From assembly GCA_937965785.1 (NCBI GenBank), contig CALCKT010000043.1:1-64000 (forward strand): a stretch of 64,000 bases of DNA, given 5' to 3'. Of this stretch, positions 1 to 7,531 are shown in pieces. This DNA comes from an uncultured Propionibacteriaceae bacterium (GTDB lineage: Bacteria > Actinomycetota > Actinomycetes > Propionibacteriales > Propionibacteriaceae). Numbering within the stretch: position 1 is the stretch's first letter; every line of letters begins with the position of its first letter. Made by a program: the position numbers and the translations under genes. The notes beneath the pieces were generated by a model, which did not search any database, was not told the DNA's origin, and worked only from the letters and a program-made list of their open reading frames with translations.

Positions 1-124
1 GCGAGTCGTGCACGGGGAAGGGCGAGTCGTGCACGGGGAAGGGCGAGTCGTGCACAGGGAAGGGCGAGGCGTGCACTGGGAAGGGCGACTCGTGTGCGGC
101 AGGGGCGGCTCGTGTACGGGAGAG
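1..124. repeat. 21-bp tandem repeat, about six degenerating copies
   Basis: The left edge consists of head-to-tail copies of a 21-bp unit beginning GCGAGTCGTGCA and ending GGGAAGG. The first three copies are almost identical; later copies (from about 64) accumulate substitutions. A unit of 21 bp keeps one frame open, so a spurious reading frame runs through it. The array begins outside the window, so its total length is unknown. The remainder up to the radA start at 244 shows no gene. Confidence 0.8.
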
Positions 125-243
125 GAGGGGGAGCAAGGGAGGGATGTGGGCGATGTTGCTGGGGGCTTGCCTCTTGTTGTTCGACCGTCTGAGCGGTGTC
201 ACGTAAAACGGTTTTGTCGGTGGTCGTCCGTAGACTCCCCGGC

Positions 244-1647
244 ATGGCGAAACAGGATTCCTTCCAGTGCACCGAGTGTGGCTGGACCGCGGCCCGCTGG
301 GTGGGGCGCTGTGGCGAGTGCCAGGCGTGGGGCAGCGTCGTGGAGCGGGGTGCCCCGAAGCTGACGAAGGTGGCCGCGGCGGCCCCGTCGCGCTCGGCGC
401 AGCGCATCTCGCAGGTTCCCACCGACGACGCCCGCCGCAAACGCACCGGCATCGAGGAACTGGACCGGGTGCTGGGCGACGGACTGGTGCCGGGGGCGGT
501 CGTGCTGCTGGCGGGTGAACCGGGGGTGGGCAAGTCCACCCTCCTGATCGATGTGGCCGCCAAGTGGGCGGGCACGGGGGAAACCACCCTGTACATCTCC
601 GGGGAGGAGTCGGCATCGCAGGTGAAGCTGCGTGCCTCCCGCACCGGGGCCGTCCATGACGATCTCTTCCTGGCCAGCGAGAACGACCTCGCCACCGTTC
701 TGGGGCACGTCGAGGAGGTCTCGCCGTCGCTGCTGATCGTGGATTCGGTGCAGACCATCTCCGCCACCGGGGCCGACGGCACCCCGGGCGGGCCCGCGCA
801 GGTGCGGGAGGTGACGGCCGCTCTGGCGCGGGTGGCGAAGAACCGCAACATGGCGGTGCTGATCGTCGGCCACGTCACCAAGGACGGTTCCATCGCCGGG
901 CCGCGCACCATGGAACACCTCGTCGATGTGGTGCTCAGCTTCGAGGGGGACCGCCACTCCGGGTTCCGCATGGTGCGGGCCACCAAGAACCGGTTCGGCC
1001 CGGCGGACGAGGTGGGTTGTTTCGAGATGAGCGAGACCGGCATCGTCGAGGTGCCGGATCCCTCGGGCCTGTTCACCACCGTCCGCTCCACTCCCGTGCC
1101 CGGCACCTGCGTGACGGTGACCCTCCAGGGACGCCGACCGCTGCTGGCGGAGGTGCAGGCGCTGGTGGCCCCCACCCCGGGAAACTCCCCGAAACGCGCC
1201 ACCCACGGCCTCGACTCATCCCGCATCGCCATGGTCCTGGCCGTGCTGGAGCGCAAGGCCCGGCTACCGCTCAGCCAGTCGGACGTCTACACCTCCACCG
1301 TGGGCGGGGCGAAGGTGACGGACCCTTCGGTGGATCTGGCGGTGGCGGTGGCGGTGGCCTCGGCCGCATTGGACCGGCAGCACCCGCAACGTCTCCTGGC
1401 GCTGGGGGAGGTTGGCCTGGCGGGAGACCTGCGTCGCGTCCCCGGTACCGAACGCCGTCTGGCGGAGGCCGCCCGGCTCGGTTTCGAACTGGCGCTGGTG
1501 CCCCGCGGGTCGCGGGATGTCACCGTGAAGGTGCCCCGCCTGGCGGGTTTGAAGGTGGTGGAGGTGGACACCCTCGCTGATGCCCTGGGCATCCTGGACC
1601 TGCGCCGTCCCGTCAGTGCTCCCCCTCGCGATGAAGAAACAACCTGA
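244..1647 (+). CDS. radA: DNA repair protein RadA
   Basis: RadA is a RecA-like ATPase that promotes branch migration of recombination intermediates in the cytoplasm. The protein is 467 residues, the usual length. An N-terminal C4 zinc finger has Cys9, Cys12, Cys23 and Cys26. The Walker A motif GEPGVGKST lies at residues 91-99. The RadA signature KNRFG is in the middle, and a Lon-protease-like C-terminal domain follows. An in-frame GTG at 196 would add 16 residues, but family members begin just before the zinc finger (MAKQDSFQC), so ATG 244 was chosen. It stands alone, with the tandem repeat upstream and a palindromic repeat downstream. Confidence 0.95.
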   Translation: MAKQDSFQCTECGWTAARWVGRCGECQAWGSVVERGAPKLTKVAAAAPSRSAQRISQVPTDDARRKRTGIEELDRVLGDGLVPGAVVLLAGEPGVGKSTLLIDVAAKWAGTGETTLYISGEESASQVKLRASRTGAVHDDLFLASENDLATVLGHVEEVSPSLLIVDSVQTISATGADGTPGGPAQVREVTAALARVAKNRNMAVLIVGHVTKDGSIAGPRTMEHLVDVVLSFEGDRHSGFRMVRATKNRFGPADEVGCFEMSETGIVEVPDPSGLFTTVRSTPVPGTCVTVTLQGRRPLLAEVQALVAPTPGNSPKRATHGLDSSRIAMVLAVLERKARLPLSQSDVYTSTVGGAKVTDPSVDLAVAVAVASAALDRQHPQRLLALGEVGLAGDLRRVPGTERRLAEAARLGFELALVPRGSRDVTVKVPRLAGLKVVEVDTLADALGILDLRRPVSAPPRDEETT

Positions 1648-1660
1648 TCCGAAACCCTGT

Positions 1661-1845
1661 GAAGCTGGTTGAGCCGGCATATGAGCAACCCTTCCCCGAA
1701 GCTGGTTGAGCCAGCTCGTGAGCGAAGCGAACGGCTGTGTCGAAACCATCCGGCGGCCAAAAGCAGACCCGGCCACGACACCCCGGCCACGCGCACCATG
1801 GTTTCGGCTCAACCGGCCGGCATCCCGCAGGCCGGTTCGACCGGT
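1661..1845. repeat. Dispersed palindromic element, family 1 (copy 1)
   Basis: Left arm about 1697-1749 (GCTGGTTGAGCCAGC to GTCGAAACCAT), spacer about 47 bp, right arm from 1797 (ATGGTTTCGGCTCAACC). An extra half-arm sits at 1661-1679. The arms are inverted repeats of each other and match copies at 12.3, 12.45, 41.6, 45.95 and 50.0 kb. The spacer is recognisably similar to that of the copy at 45.94 kb. It lies between the convergent genes radA and the 1851-2489 gene. Confidence 0.8.
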
Positions 1846-1850
1846 CTCGG

Positions 1851-2489
1851 TCAGATGACCACGGTGCCTTTCGACGGTGACTCGAAGGTCACCTGGGTGA
1901 TTCCCGGGTGCCCGTTGGGGGCGATCAGGTCCAGGTGAATCCCGTCGAGCGAGTCGTTGACGAGGACCCCGAGCCACTCGGAGAGACGGTTGGCGGAGCC
2001 GGAGATCTGGATCCCGCTCAGGCGCAGGTCGGAGGTCAGGAAGGATGGGCGCAGCTGCTTGTTTGAAACCCACTGCAGGAAGAACGGCAGCTGGGGATCG
2101 GCCATCAAACCCTTGATCCCGAGCTGGCGCCATTCGAGGTGACGTCCGTCGGGGAACTGGCGGGAACCGGGCACCGCGGAACGTTCCAGACGTTCCTCGA
2201 AGGGTGCGATGTCGTCTACGCTGACGGCCCAGCCCAGCCAGCCGCCGCCCATCTCGGAGCGTGCCCGCACCGCCTGCCCGAAGGGGGCCTTCGCTGCGGC
2301 GGGATGGTCGAGGACCTCCACCACTTCCAGGTAGCGGGAATCCGCGAGGGGGATGATGTAATTCCGGGTTCCGAACCTGGGATGGAAACCGCCTTCCTTG
2401 AAATCGGCCCCCAGTCGCCCGGCCAGATGCGCGACATCGGCTTTGATGCCTCGCGGTCCGCTGGCGAAGATTACGTGATCGACGTGCAT
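1851..2489 (-). CDS. VOC-superfamily glyoxalase-like protein
   Basis: A 212-residue protein beginning MHVDHVIFASGPRG, typical of proteins with a glyoxalase-like (Glyoxalase_3/VOC) fold. It has repeated beta-alpha-beta-beta-beta patterns, an N-terminal VDHVI strand, FGTRNYIIPL, YLEVVEVLD and a C-terminal GIHLDLIAPNGHPGI strand. The substrate cannot be told. A longer frame reaches 2672, but it would overlap the divergent gene at 2641 and lacks family similarity before MHVDH. A -10-like hexamer CAGAAT (2496-2501) ends 6 nt before this ATG, which supports a leaderless start here. It converges on radA and is divergent from the isomerase-like gene. Confidence 0.8.
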   Translation of the reverse strand: MHVDHVIFASGPRGIKADVAHLAGRLGADFKEGGFHPRFGTRNYIIPLADSRYLEVVEVLDHPAAAKAPFGQAVRARSEMGGGWLGWAVSVDDIAPFEERLERSAVPGSRQFPDGRHLEWRQLGIKGLMADPQLPFFLQWVSNKQLRPSFLTSDLRLSGIQISGSANRLSEWLGVLVNDSLDGIHLDLIAPNGHPGITQVTFESPSKGTVVI

Positions 2490-2627
2490 GTCTTCATTCT
2501 GCCTTTTGCGATGTGCCATGTCCCAACCGGGTTGGGTGATGCGCCCCGGTGTCGCGGTGCAGCGGGTGAAAGCCCGAGTATTTCCAGGATTCTGATGGAA
2601 GGCCGCGGCGTGTGCGGTGGACGGCGC

Positions 2628-2633
2628 TAGGGT
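2628..2633 (+). promoter_or_regulatory. -10 hexamer of a probable leaderless promoter
   Basis: TAGGGT ends 7 nt before GTG 2641. One of many genes here with a TANNNT box 6-8 nt before the start codon and no ribosome-binding site. Confidence 0.5.
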
Positions 2634-2640
2634 TGGGGCC

Positions 2641-3450
2641 GTGTCCGACCCGGCGATATTGCTCTCAACCACCTCGGTCTACCCCGATTCCACGGCCAGC
2701 GCGTTCGACTTCGCTGCCGAGGTGGGTTTCGACGGGGTGGAGCTGATGGCCGGGGTGGACCAGGTCAGCCTGGACGAGGAGGCCATCGCGGAACTCAGCG
2801 ACCGGTACCGGGTGCCGGTGCGTTCCCTGCACGCGCCGACGCTGCTGATCACCCAGCGGGCCTGGGGCAGCGACCCGTGGGGGAAGCTGCGGCGTTCCGC
2901 CGAGGCGGCCAAACGGCTCGGCGCCGACATCGTCGTGGTGCATCCCCCGTTCCGTTGGCAACGTGACTACGGTGAGGGGTTCACCCAGGGCATCCGGGAA
3001 CTGAACCGCACCTCGGGGGTGACCTTCGCCGTCGAGAACATGTACCCGTGGCGCACCCCCGCGGGTTCGTTCGCGGCCTACCTGCCCGGCTGGGACCCCA
3101 CGGAGCTCGACTACGACCACCTCACCCTCGACCTCAGTCACGCCTCCACCGCCCAGCAGCGTTCCCTCGACCTGGTGGAACGTTGGGGCGACCGGCTGGC
3201 CCACGTTCACCTGACCGACGGGAAGGGGTCGTTCAAGGACGACCACCTGCTTCCCGGGGAGGGGGACCAGGAGGCCTGGGCGGTGGTGCGTGAGCTGGGG
3301 CGTCGCGGTTTCGAGGGGCACATCGTGCTGGAGGTCTCCACCCGGCGGGCCAGGACAGGGGGAGAGCGGGCCGAGCTGCTGCGCTCGGCTCTGGAGAACA
3401 CCCGGGAGAACCTGGGGCTGGGGGTGGGCAGAGCGGTTAGGAGAGGCTGA
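2641..3450 (+). CDS. Sugar phosphate isomerase/epimerase-like TIM-barrel protein
   Basis: A 269-residue member of the xylose-isomerase-like TIM-barrel (AP endonuclease 2) superfamily. Candidate metal ligands fall on successive strands: His in VVVHPPF, Glu in FAVENMYP, Asp and His in LDLSHA, His in HVHLTDGKG and Glu in VLEVS. The substrate is not evident. The GTG at 2641 was preferred over an in-frame GTG at 2617 because TAGGGT (2628-2633) is a good -10 ending 7 nt before it and there is no Shine-Dalgarno, as expected for a leaderless message. Its TGA shares one base with the ATG of the proline dehydrogenase gene (TGATG), so the two are translationally coupled. Confidence 0.8.
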   Translation: MSDPAILLSTTSVYPDSTASAFDFAAEVGFDGVELMAGVDQVSLDEEAIAELSDRYRVPVRSLHAPTLLITQRAWGSDPWGKLRRSAEAAKRLGADIVVVHPPFRWQRDYGEGFTQGIRELNRTSGVTFAVENMYPWRTPAGSFAAYLPGWDPTELDYDHLTLDLSHASTAQQRSLDLVERWGDRLAHVHLTDGKGSFKDDHLLPGEGDQEAWAVVRELGRRGFEGHIVLEVSTRRARTGGERAELLRSALENTRENLGLGVGRAVRRG

Positions 3451-4358
3451 TGCGACGTTCAGGAGACTGGGTGCGCTGGCTCGTTCTCGGGTCGTGGGTG
3501 GCGCGCCGCGCGGCCAGGGATCCGGGGGTCTGGGAACTGGCCAGCAACTATGTGGCCGGGCAGGAGGTCGGCGACGCCATCGAGGTGGCGTCGCGGCTGC
3601 GCCGGCAGGGTTTGAGGCTGGGTTTCTCCTATCTGTCGGCGGACCACGACTTCGATGACACCCGGACGGTGATGGATGAACTCCTGGAACGCCTGCAAGA
3701 CGCGTCGGCCGGTTCCGAGGTGGCGGTGAAACCGTCCTCGCTCGGGTTGAAGGAATCGGCCAGGCGGGCCGGTGAGGCCTTGGAGGAGCTGTGCGCGATG
3801 GCCGAGCAGCGCGGCGCGCACGTGACCCTGGAGATGCAGTGGCCCGCCGACTACGACGACGTGATGGATCTCTACCGAAAGGTCCGTGAGGACCATCCGA
3901 TGCTCGGGATCACCCTGCCCGCGAACCTCCTGCGGGTGGAGACGGAGTGCAGACGACTCGGCGCCGAGGGAGCCCGGGTGCGGCTGTGCGTCGGTTCCTA
4001 CCCGGCGGGACGGGCCGTCTGCCACGTCTCCGAACACGACAAGGCGTTGGCCCTGGTGCGCTGCCTGCGGATCCTGATGGAGTCGCGGGCCTACCCGATG
4101 CTCGCCACCCACGACCCGCGCATCATCGAACTGGCCCAGGAACTGGCGCTGCGCAACGGACGCGGACCCGAGAGTTTCGAGTACCAGATGTTCCACGGGG
4201 TGCGGCCCCTGGAGCAGCGACGGCTGGCTGACATCGGGCTGCGGTGCCGCACCTACATCCCGTTCGGCCCCGGCTGGTACGGCTATCTCGCCACCCGCAT
4301 GGCCGCCCGCCCGCGCATCCTGTTCAGCTACGCCCGCGCTCTGCTGGACAAACGCTGA
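3450..4358 (+). CDS. Proline dehydrogenase (monofunctional)
   Basis: Oxidises L-proline to 1-pyrroline-5-carboxylate with FAD, feeding electrons to the respiratory chain. The 302-residue protein has the ProDH TIM-barrel signatures: VKPSSLG near residue 90, LEMQ, ATHDPRIIELA, then FEYQMFHGVRP followed by CRTYIPFGPGWYGYLATR, which contains the conserved substrate-binding arginine and the RMAARP end. It is the single-domain form; no P5C dehydrogenase is fused or adjacent. Coupled by TGATG to the TIM-barrel gene upstream. proC, encoding the opposite reductive step, lies 2 kb downstream in a separate unit. Confidence 0.9.
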   Translation: MRRSGDWVRWLVLGSWVARRAARDPGVWELASNYVAGQEVGDAIEVASRLRRQGLRLGFSYLSADHDFDDTRTVMDELLERLQDASAGSEVAVKPSSLGLKESARRAGEALEELCAMAEQRGAHVTLEMQWPADYDDVMDLYRKVREDHPMLGITLPANLLRVETECRRLGAEGARVRLCVGSYPAGRAVCHVSEHDKALALVRCLRILMESRAYPMLATHDPRIIELAQELALRNGRGPESFEYQMFHGVRPLEQRRLADIGLRCRTYIPFGPGWYGYLATRMAARPRILFSYARALLDKR

Positions 4359-4448
4359 CGACCAGGGCTTCTCCGACGCCGAGCGGCCCGATCAGTTTCG
4401 TCGTCGCTGCCGGCCCATCCGGTTTCCGCAACCTCCTAGACTGACCCG

Positions 4449-5222
4449 GTGATGAATCCTGGGCCGGAGGCGAGGCGGCGGCTGCGCGTCGAGATGCTGG
4501 TGGTGTTGGGGATCTCGCTGGGGCAGTCGGCGGTCTACGCGCTGCTGTCGCTGATCAACAAGCTCACCCAGGAGGTGGCGCTCAACCGGCAGACCACCTC
4601 CATCAACGCATCGAAAACCCCGGACCGGCCTTGGCTGGACCTGGCCTACCAGGTGGCGAACCTGGTGTTCCCGCTGGTTCCGGTGGCCCTGGTGCTGTAC
4701 CTGCTGTGGGTGTATCAGCGACCCCACGGCGGTCCGCTGCGCTCCATGGGTTTCGACCTGCGGCGGCCCGGTTTCGATCTCGGCGTCGGATCGGCTGTGT
4801 TCGTCGGTATCGGGATCGGTGGTCTGGTGCTTTACTACGCCTCCCGGGAGTTGGGGTACAACACCTCCGTCTCGCCCGCGAACCTGACGGCCGCCTGGTG
4901 GACCGTGCCGATGCTGCTGCTGCTCGCCGTCAAGAACGCCGTCCTGGAGGAGGTGGTGATGGTGGGCTACCTGTTCACCCGCTGGCGCCAGTCCGGGGGT
5001 GGGGTCGTCGCGGTGCTCGTCGGCAGCGCCCTGATCCGCGGTGCATACCACCTCTATCAGGGCTTCGGGGGGTTCATCGGAAACGTCGTCATGGGCCTGC
5101 TGTTCGGCTGGCTCTACCTCAGGACCAGGAGGGTGATGCCGCTGGTGGTGGTGCACTCCCTCCTCGACATCTTCGCCTTCGTCGGCTACGCCCTCCTCAA
5201 ACCCCACATTCCTTGGTTGTGA
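4449..5222 (+). CDS. CPBP-family intramembrane metalloprotease-like protein
   Basis: A polytopic membrane protein of 257 residues with about seven hydrophobic segments. The CPBP (Abi/CAAX-processing) signature is present: a Glu-Glu pair in NAVLEEVVMVGYLF, a later GAYHLYQG histidine motif and VVVHSLLDI near the C-terminus. These are the presumed zinc and catalytic positions of this glutamate-type protease family. Its substrate is unknown. GTG 4449 and ATG 4452 are both possible. TAGACT (4437-4442) ends 6 nt before the GTG, suggesting leaderless initiation at 4449. Confidence 0.85.
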   Translation: MMNPGPEARRRLRVEMLVVLGISLGQSAVYALLSLINKLTQEVALNRQTTSINASKTPDRPWLDLAYQVANLVFPLVPVALVLYLLWVYQRPHGGPLRSMGFDLRRPGFDLGVGSAVFVGIGIGGLVLYYASRELGYNTSVSPANLTAAWWTVPMLLLLAVKNAVLEEVVMVGYLFTRWRQSGGGVVAVLVGSALIRGAYHLYQGFGGFIGNVVMGLLFGWLYLRTRRVMPLVVVHSLLDIFAFVGYALLKPHIPWL

Positions 5223-5270
5223 GGGCCCCTACGGCAGGGTGCTCCGCGCGACCGGTACCGGTTGTTCTTC

Positions 5271-5276
5271 TAGGAT
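5271..5276 (+). promoter_or_regulatory. -10 hexamer of leaderless asd promoter
   Basis: TAGGAT ends 6 nt before the asd ATG at 5283 and no Shine-Dalgarno is present. Confidence 0.5.
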
Positions 5277-5282
5277 TGCCCC

Positions 5283-6302
5283 ATGCGAGTTGGAGTTTTT
5301 GGAGCCACCGGTCAGGTCGGCGGCGTGATGCGCAAACTGCTGGCGGAGCGGAACTACCCCGTCGACGAGATCCGCTACTTCGCCTCCGAACGTTCCGCGG
5401 GCAAGGTCCTGCCCTGGGGTGATCGTGAGGTCGTGGTGGAGGACATCGCCAAGGCCGACTTCCACGGCATCGACGTGGCCCTGTTCTCCGCCGGCGGTGG
5501 CACCTCGAAGCAGTGGGCCCCGGAGGTCGCCCGGGCCGGCGCCACCGTCATCGACAACTCCTCGGCCTGGCGCATGGATCCGCGCGTGCCGTTGATCGTC
5601 TCCCAGGTCAACCCGGAGGACGTCGACAAGGCGGAACTGGGCATCATCGCCAACCCCAACTGCACCACCATGGCTGCCATGCCCGTGATGAAACCCCTCC
5701 ATGACGCGGCGGGCCTCGAGGCCATGCAGATCACCACCTTCCAGGCCGTCTCCGGGTCCGGGATATCCGGGGTGAGCACCCTCGCGGAACAGATCCGGCA
5801 GATCGACGACCCGAAGGCGCTGGCCCACGACGGTTCCGTCCTCGCGCCCTCCGACCTCGGTCCCTATGTCAAACCCATCGCCTTCAACGCCCTGCCCCAG
5901 GCGGGTTCCTTCGTCGACGACGGCGAGGGCGAGACCGACGAGGAGAAAAAGCTGCGCAACGAGTCACGCAAGATCCTTCACATCCCCGGGCTGCTGGTGG
6001 CGGGCACCTGCGTGCGCGTGCCCGTCTTCACGGGACACTCTCTCAGCATCCACGCCCGGTTCTCCCGACCCATCACCCCCGACGAGGCCCGTTCCCTGCT
6101 GACCGGTGCCCCCGGCGTCGAGCTGTCCGAGATCCCCACCCCCTTGGAGGCCGCGGGCAAGGATCCCAGCTACGTGGGTCGCATCCGGCGGGACCAGAGC
6201 GTCGAGGACGGGGCCGGTCTGGTGGTGTTCGTCAGCAACGACAACCTCCGCAAGGGAGCCGCGCTCAACGCCATCCAGGTCGCGGAGCTGCTGGTCCGAT
6301 GA
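5283..6302 (+). CDS. asd: Aspartate-semialdehyde dehydrogenase
   Basis: Reduces aspartyl-4-phosphate to aspartate semialdehyde with NADPH, the branch point to lysine/diaminopimelate, threonine and methionine. The 339-residue protein begins with the Rossmann motif MRVGVFGATGQVGG. It carries FSAGGGTSK, the active-site cysteine in NPNCTTM (near residue 127), and the substrate-binding stretch AGTCVRVPVFTGHS including the catalytic histidine. The aspartokinase gene usually found next to asd is not adjacent. The stop overlaps the proC start by 4 nt (ATGA). Confidence 0.96.
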   Translation: MRVGVFGATGQVGGVMRKLLAERNYPVDEIRYFASERSAGKVLPWGDREVVVEDIAKADFHGIDVALFSAGGGTSKQWAPEVARAGATVIDNSSAWRMDPRVPLIVSQVNPEDVDKAELGIIANPNCTTMAAMPVMKPLHDAAGLEAMQITTFQAVSGSGISGVSTLAEQIRQIDDPKALAHDGSVLAPSDLGPYVKPIAFNALPQAGSFVDDGEGETDEEKKLRNESRKILHIPGLLVAGTCVRVPVFTGHSLSIHARFSRPITPDEARSLLTGAPGVELSEIPTPLEAAGKDPSYVGRIRRDQSVEDGAGLVVFVSNDNLRKGAALNAIQVAELLVR

Positions 6303-7081
6303 TCGCCGTCATCGGGGCAGGGGCCATGGGGGAGGCGCTCATGGCGGGCTGGATCGCCGCGGGCACCTCACCCGACGAGATCGTCGCCGTCGACCAGGAC
6401 ACCGACCTCCTGGCGAGGCTGCGGGAACGCCGCGGGGTGCGTTCCGTCGAGGTGTCCGCGGTGAGTGTGGCCGAGGTGGTCGTGGTGGCCGTCAAACCCC
6501 ACCACGTCGCCGCCGCCCTCACCGACATCGCACCCCACCTGGGGCCGAACGCCGTGGTCGTTTCCGTGGCCGCCGGTGTGACCCTGGCTCGGCTGGCCGA
6601 GGTGCTGCCCGAGGGGCAGCCGGTGATCCGGGTCATGCCCAACACCCCCGCCCTGGTCGGCAGGGGGGTCGCGGGCCTCGCGTCCGGGCCCACCGTCACC
6701 TCGGAGCAGACCGCCAGGGTGGTGGCGATGATGGAGGCCGTCGGCATCTGTGTGGAACTGCCGGAGAGCCAGTTCGATGCGCTCACCGCGATCTCCGGTT
6801 CCGGGCCGGCCTACCTGTTCCTGATCGCGGAGGCGATGATCGAGGCCGGGGTCCACCAGGGTCTCGGGCGGGAGGTCGCGACGAGGCTGGTGAACGGCAC
6901 CTTCGCCGGGGCCGCGGCCATGCTGGAAGGGGTGGATGCCTCGGCCACCGAGCTGCGGGAACGGGTCACATCCCCGGCCGGCACCACGGCCGCAGCCCTC
7001 CGGGTCCTCGACGAGAGGGCCGTGCGGGCCGCCTTCCTCGCCGCGGTCGAGGCCTGCGCCCGTCGCAGCTCGGAACTCTGA
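6299..7081 (+). CDS. proC: Pyrroline-5-carboxylate reductase
   Basis: Last step of proline synthesis: NAD(P)H-dependent reduction of 1-pyrroline-5-carboxylate. The 260-residue protein starts with the dinucleotide fold MIAVIGAGAMGEAL and contains VIRVMPNTPALVG. Its C-terminal all-alpha dimerisation domain has the family signature AISGSGPAYLF and later TSPAGTTAAALRVL. The ATG overlaps the asd stop (ATGA), so both are probably made from the leaderless asd message. Confidence 0.96.
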   Translation: MIAVIGAGAMGEALMAGWIAAGTSPDEIVAVDQDTDLLARLRERRGVRSVEVSAVSVAEVVVVAVKPHHVAAALTDIAPHLGPNAVVVSVAAGVTLARLAEVLPEGQPVIRVMPNTPALVGRGVAGLASGPTVTSEQTARVVAMMEAVGICVELPESQFDALTAISGSGPAYLFLIAEAMIEAGVHQGLGREVATRLVNGTFAGAAAMLEGVDASATELRERVTSPAGTTAAALRVLDERAVRAAFLAAVEACARRSSEL

Positions 7082-7376
7082 GCGAACCGGGATCAGCCCC
7101 GGCTGGTGGTCCGCGGCACCAGCGCGGGAAGCCTCAGGGCCAGGAACCCGAACTGTTTCGATGCCTGGAACAAGCGCCGCCACGACCGCAGGACGACCGG
7201 GAAGATCGACGGGGGGTTGAGCAGCCCCGTGACTTCCTGCCCGCGGTTCGCGTCTCGCCGGGTGTGAACAACGGTTGGCGTCCCGGCGGCGTCGCACGTT
7301 ACGATAGGGAACCTGCCGGGATCGCCCCGGCATTTCCCTGTACCCCGCTTCCGGGGCGGTTACTGAAAGGCGAACA
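7082..7376 (+). promoter_or_regulatory. Leader region of bS22: -10 box and two hairpins
   Basis: A 295-bp gap without a supported gene. TACGAT at 7300-7305 is a -10-like box, with TTGGCG at 7275-7280 as a poor -35 candidate. The predicted leader holds a 7-bp hairpin (7314-7320 with 7326-7332) and a second CCCCG/CGGGG hairpin (7343-7356). The ribosome-binding site GAAAGG (about 7365-7370) follows. The string TACGATAGGGA is shared with the region upstream of glnR (36.18 kb). Confidence 0.4.
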
Positions 7377-7478
7377 GTGGGCTCTGTCATCAAGAAGCGC
7401 CGCAAGCGCATGGCCAAGAAGAAGCACCGCAAGCTGCTGAAGCGCACACGCATTCAGCGCCGCCGCGCCGGCAAGTGA
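7377..7478 (+). CDS. Small ribosomal subunit protein bS22 (33 residues)
   Basis: A 33-codon gene starting at GTG 7377, with GAAAGG 6 nt upstream. It encodes a very basic peptide beginning MGSVIKKRRKRMAKKKHRK and ending RRRAGK. This matches the actinobacterial AURKAIP1/COX24-type protein seen as bS22 in mycobacterial 30S structures. Fifteen or more of the 33 residues are Lys or Arg. In mycobacteria it also lies just downstream of proC. It is highly conserved and presumably well expressed. Confidence 0.93.
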   Translation: MGSVIKKRRKRMAKKKHRKLLKRTRIQRRRAGK

Positions 7479-7531
7479 GCTGATCCCCGCCCGCCCGAGG
7501 CGGTGCGGGCCAACCCTGCAGGAGTCTGTGC

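Noticed and set aside
1851..2672. Extended start for the glyoxalase-like protein at 2672
   Set aside because: The extension overlaps the divergent isomerase-like gene and its promoter and has no family similarity; MHVDHV at 2489 is the natural start.
7094..7370. A minus-strand frame between proC and bS22 reading ...SIFPVVLRSWRRLFQASKQ...
   Set aside because: Protein-like by eye and GC3-rich, but it has no ATG or GTG start, opens straight after a stop and overlaps the bS22 leader. At most a relic.
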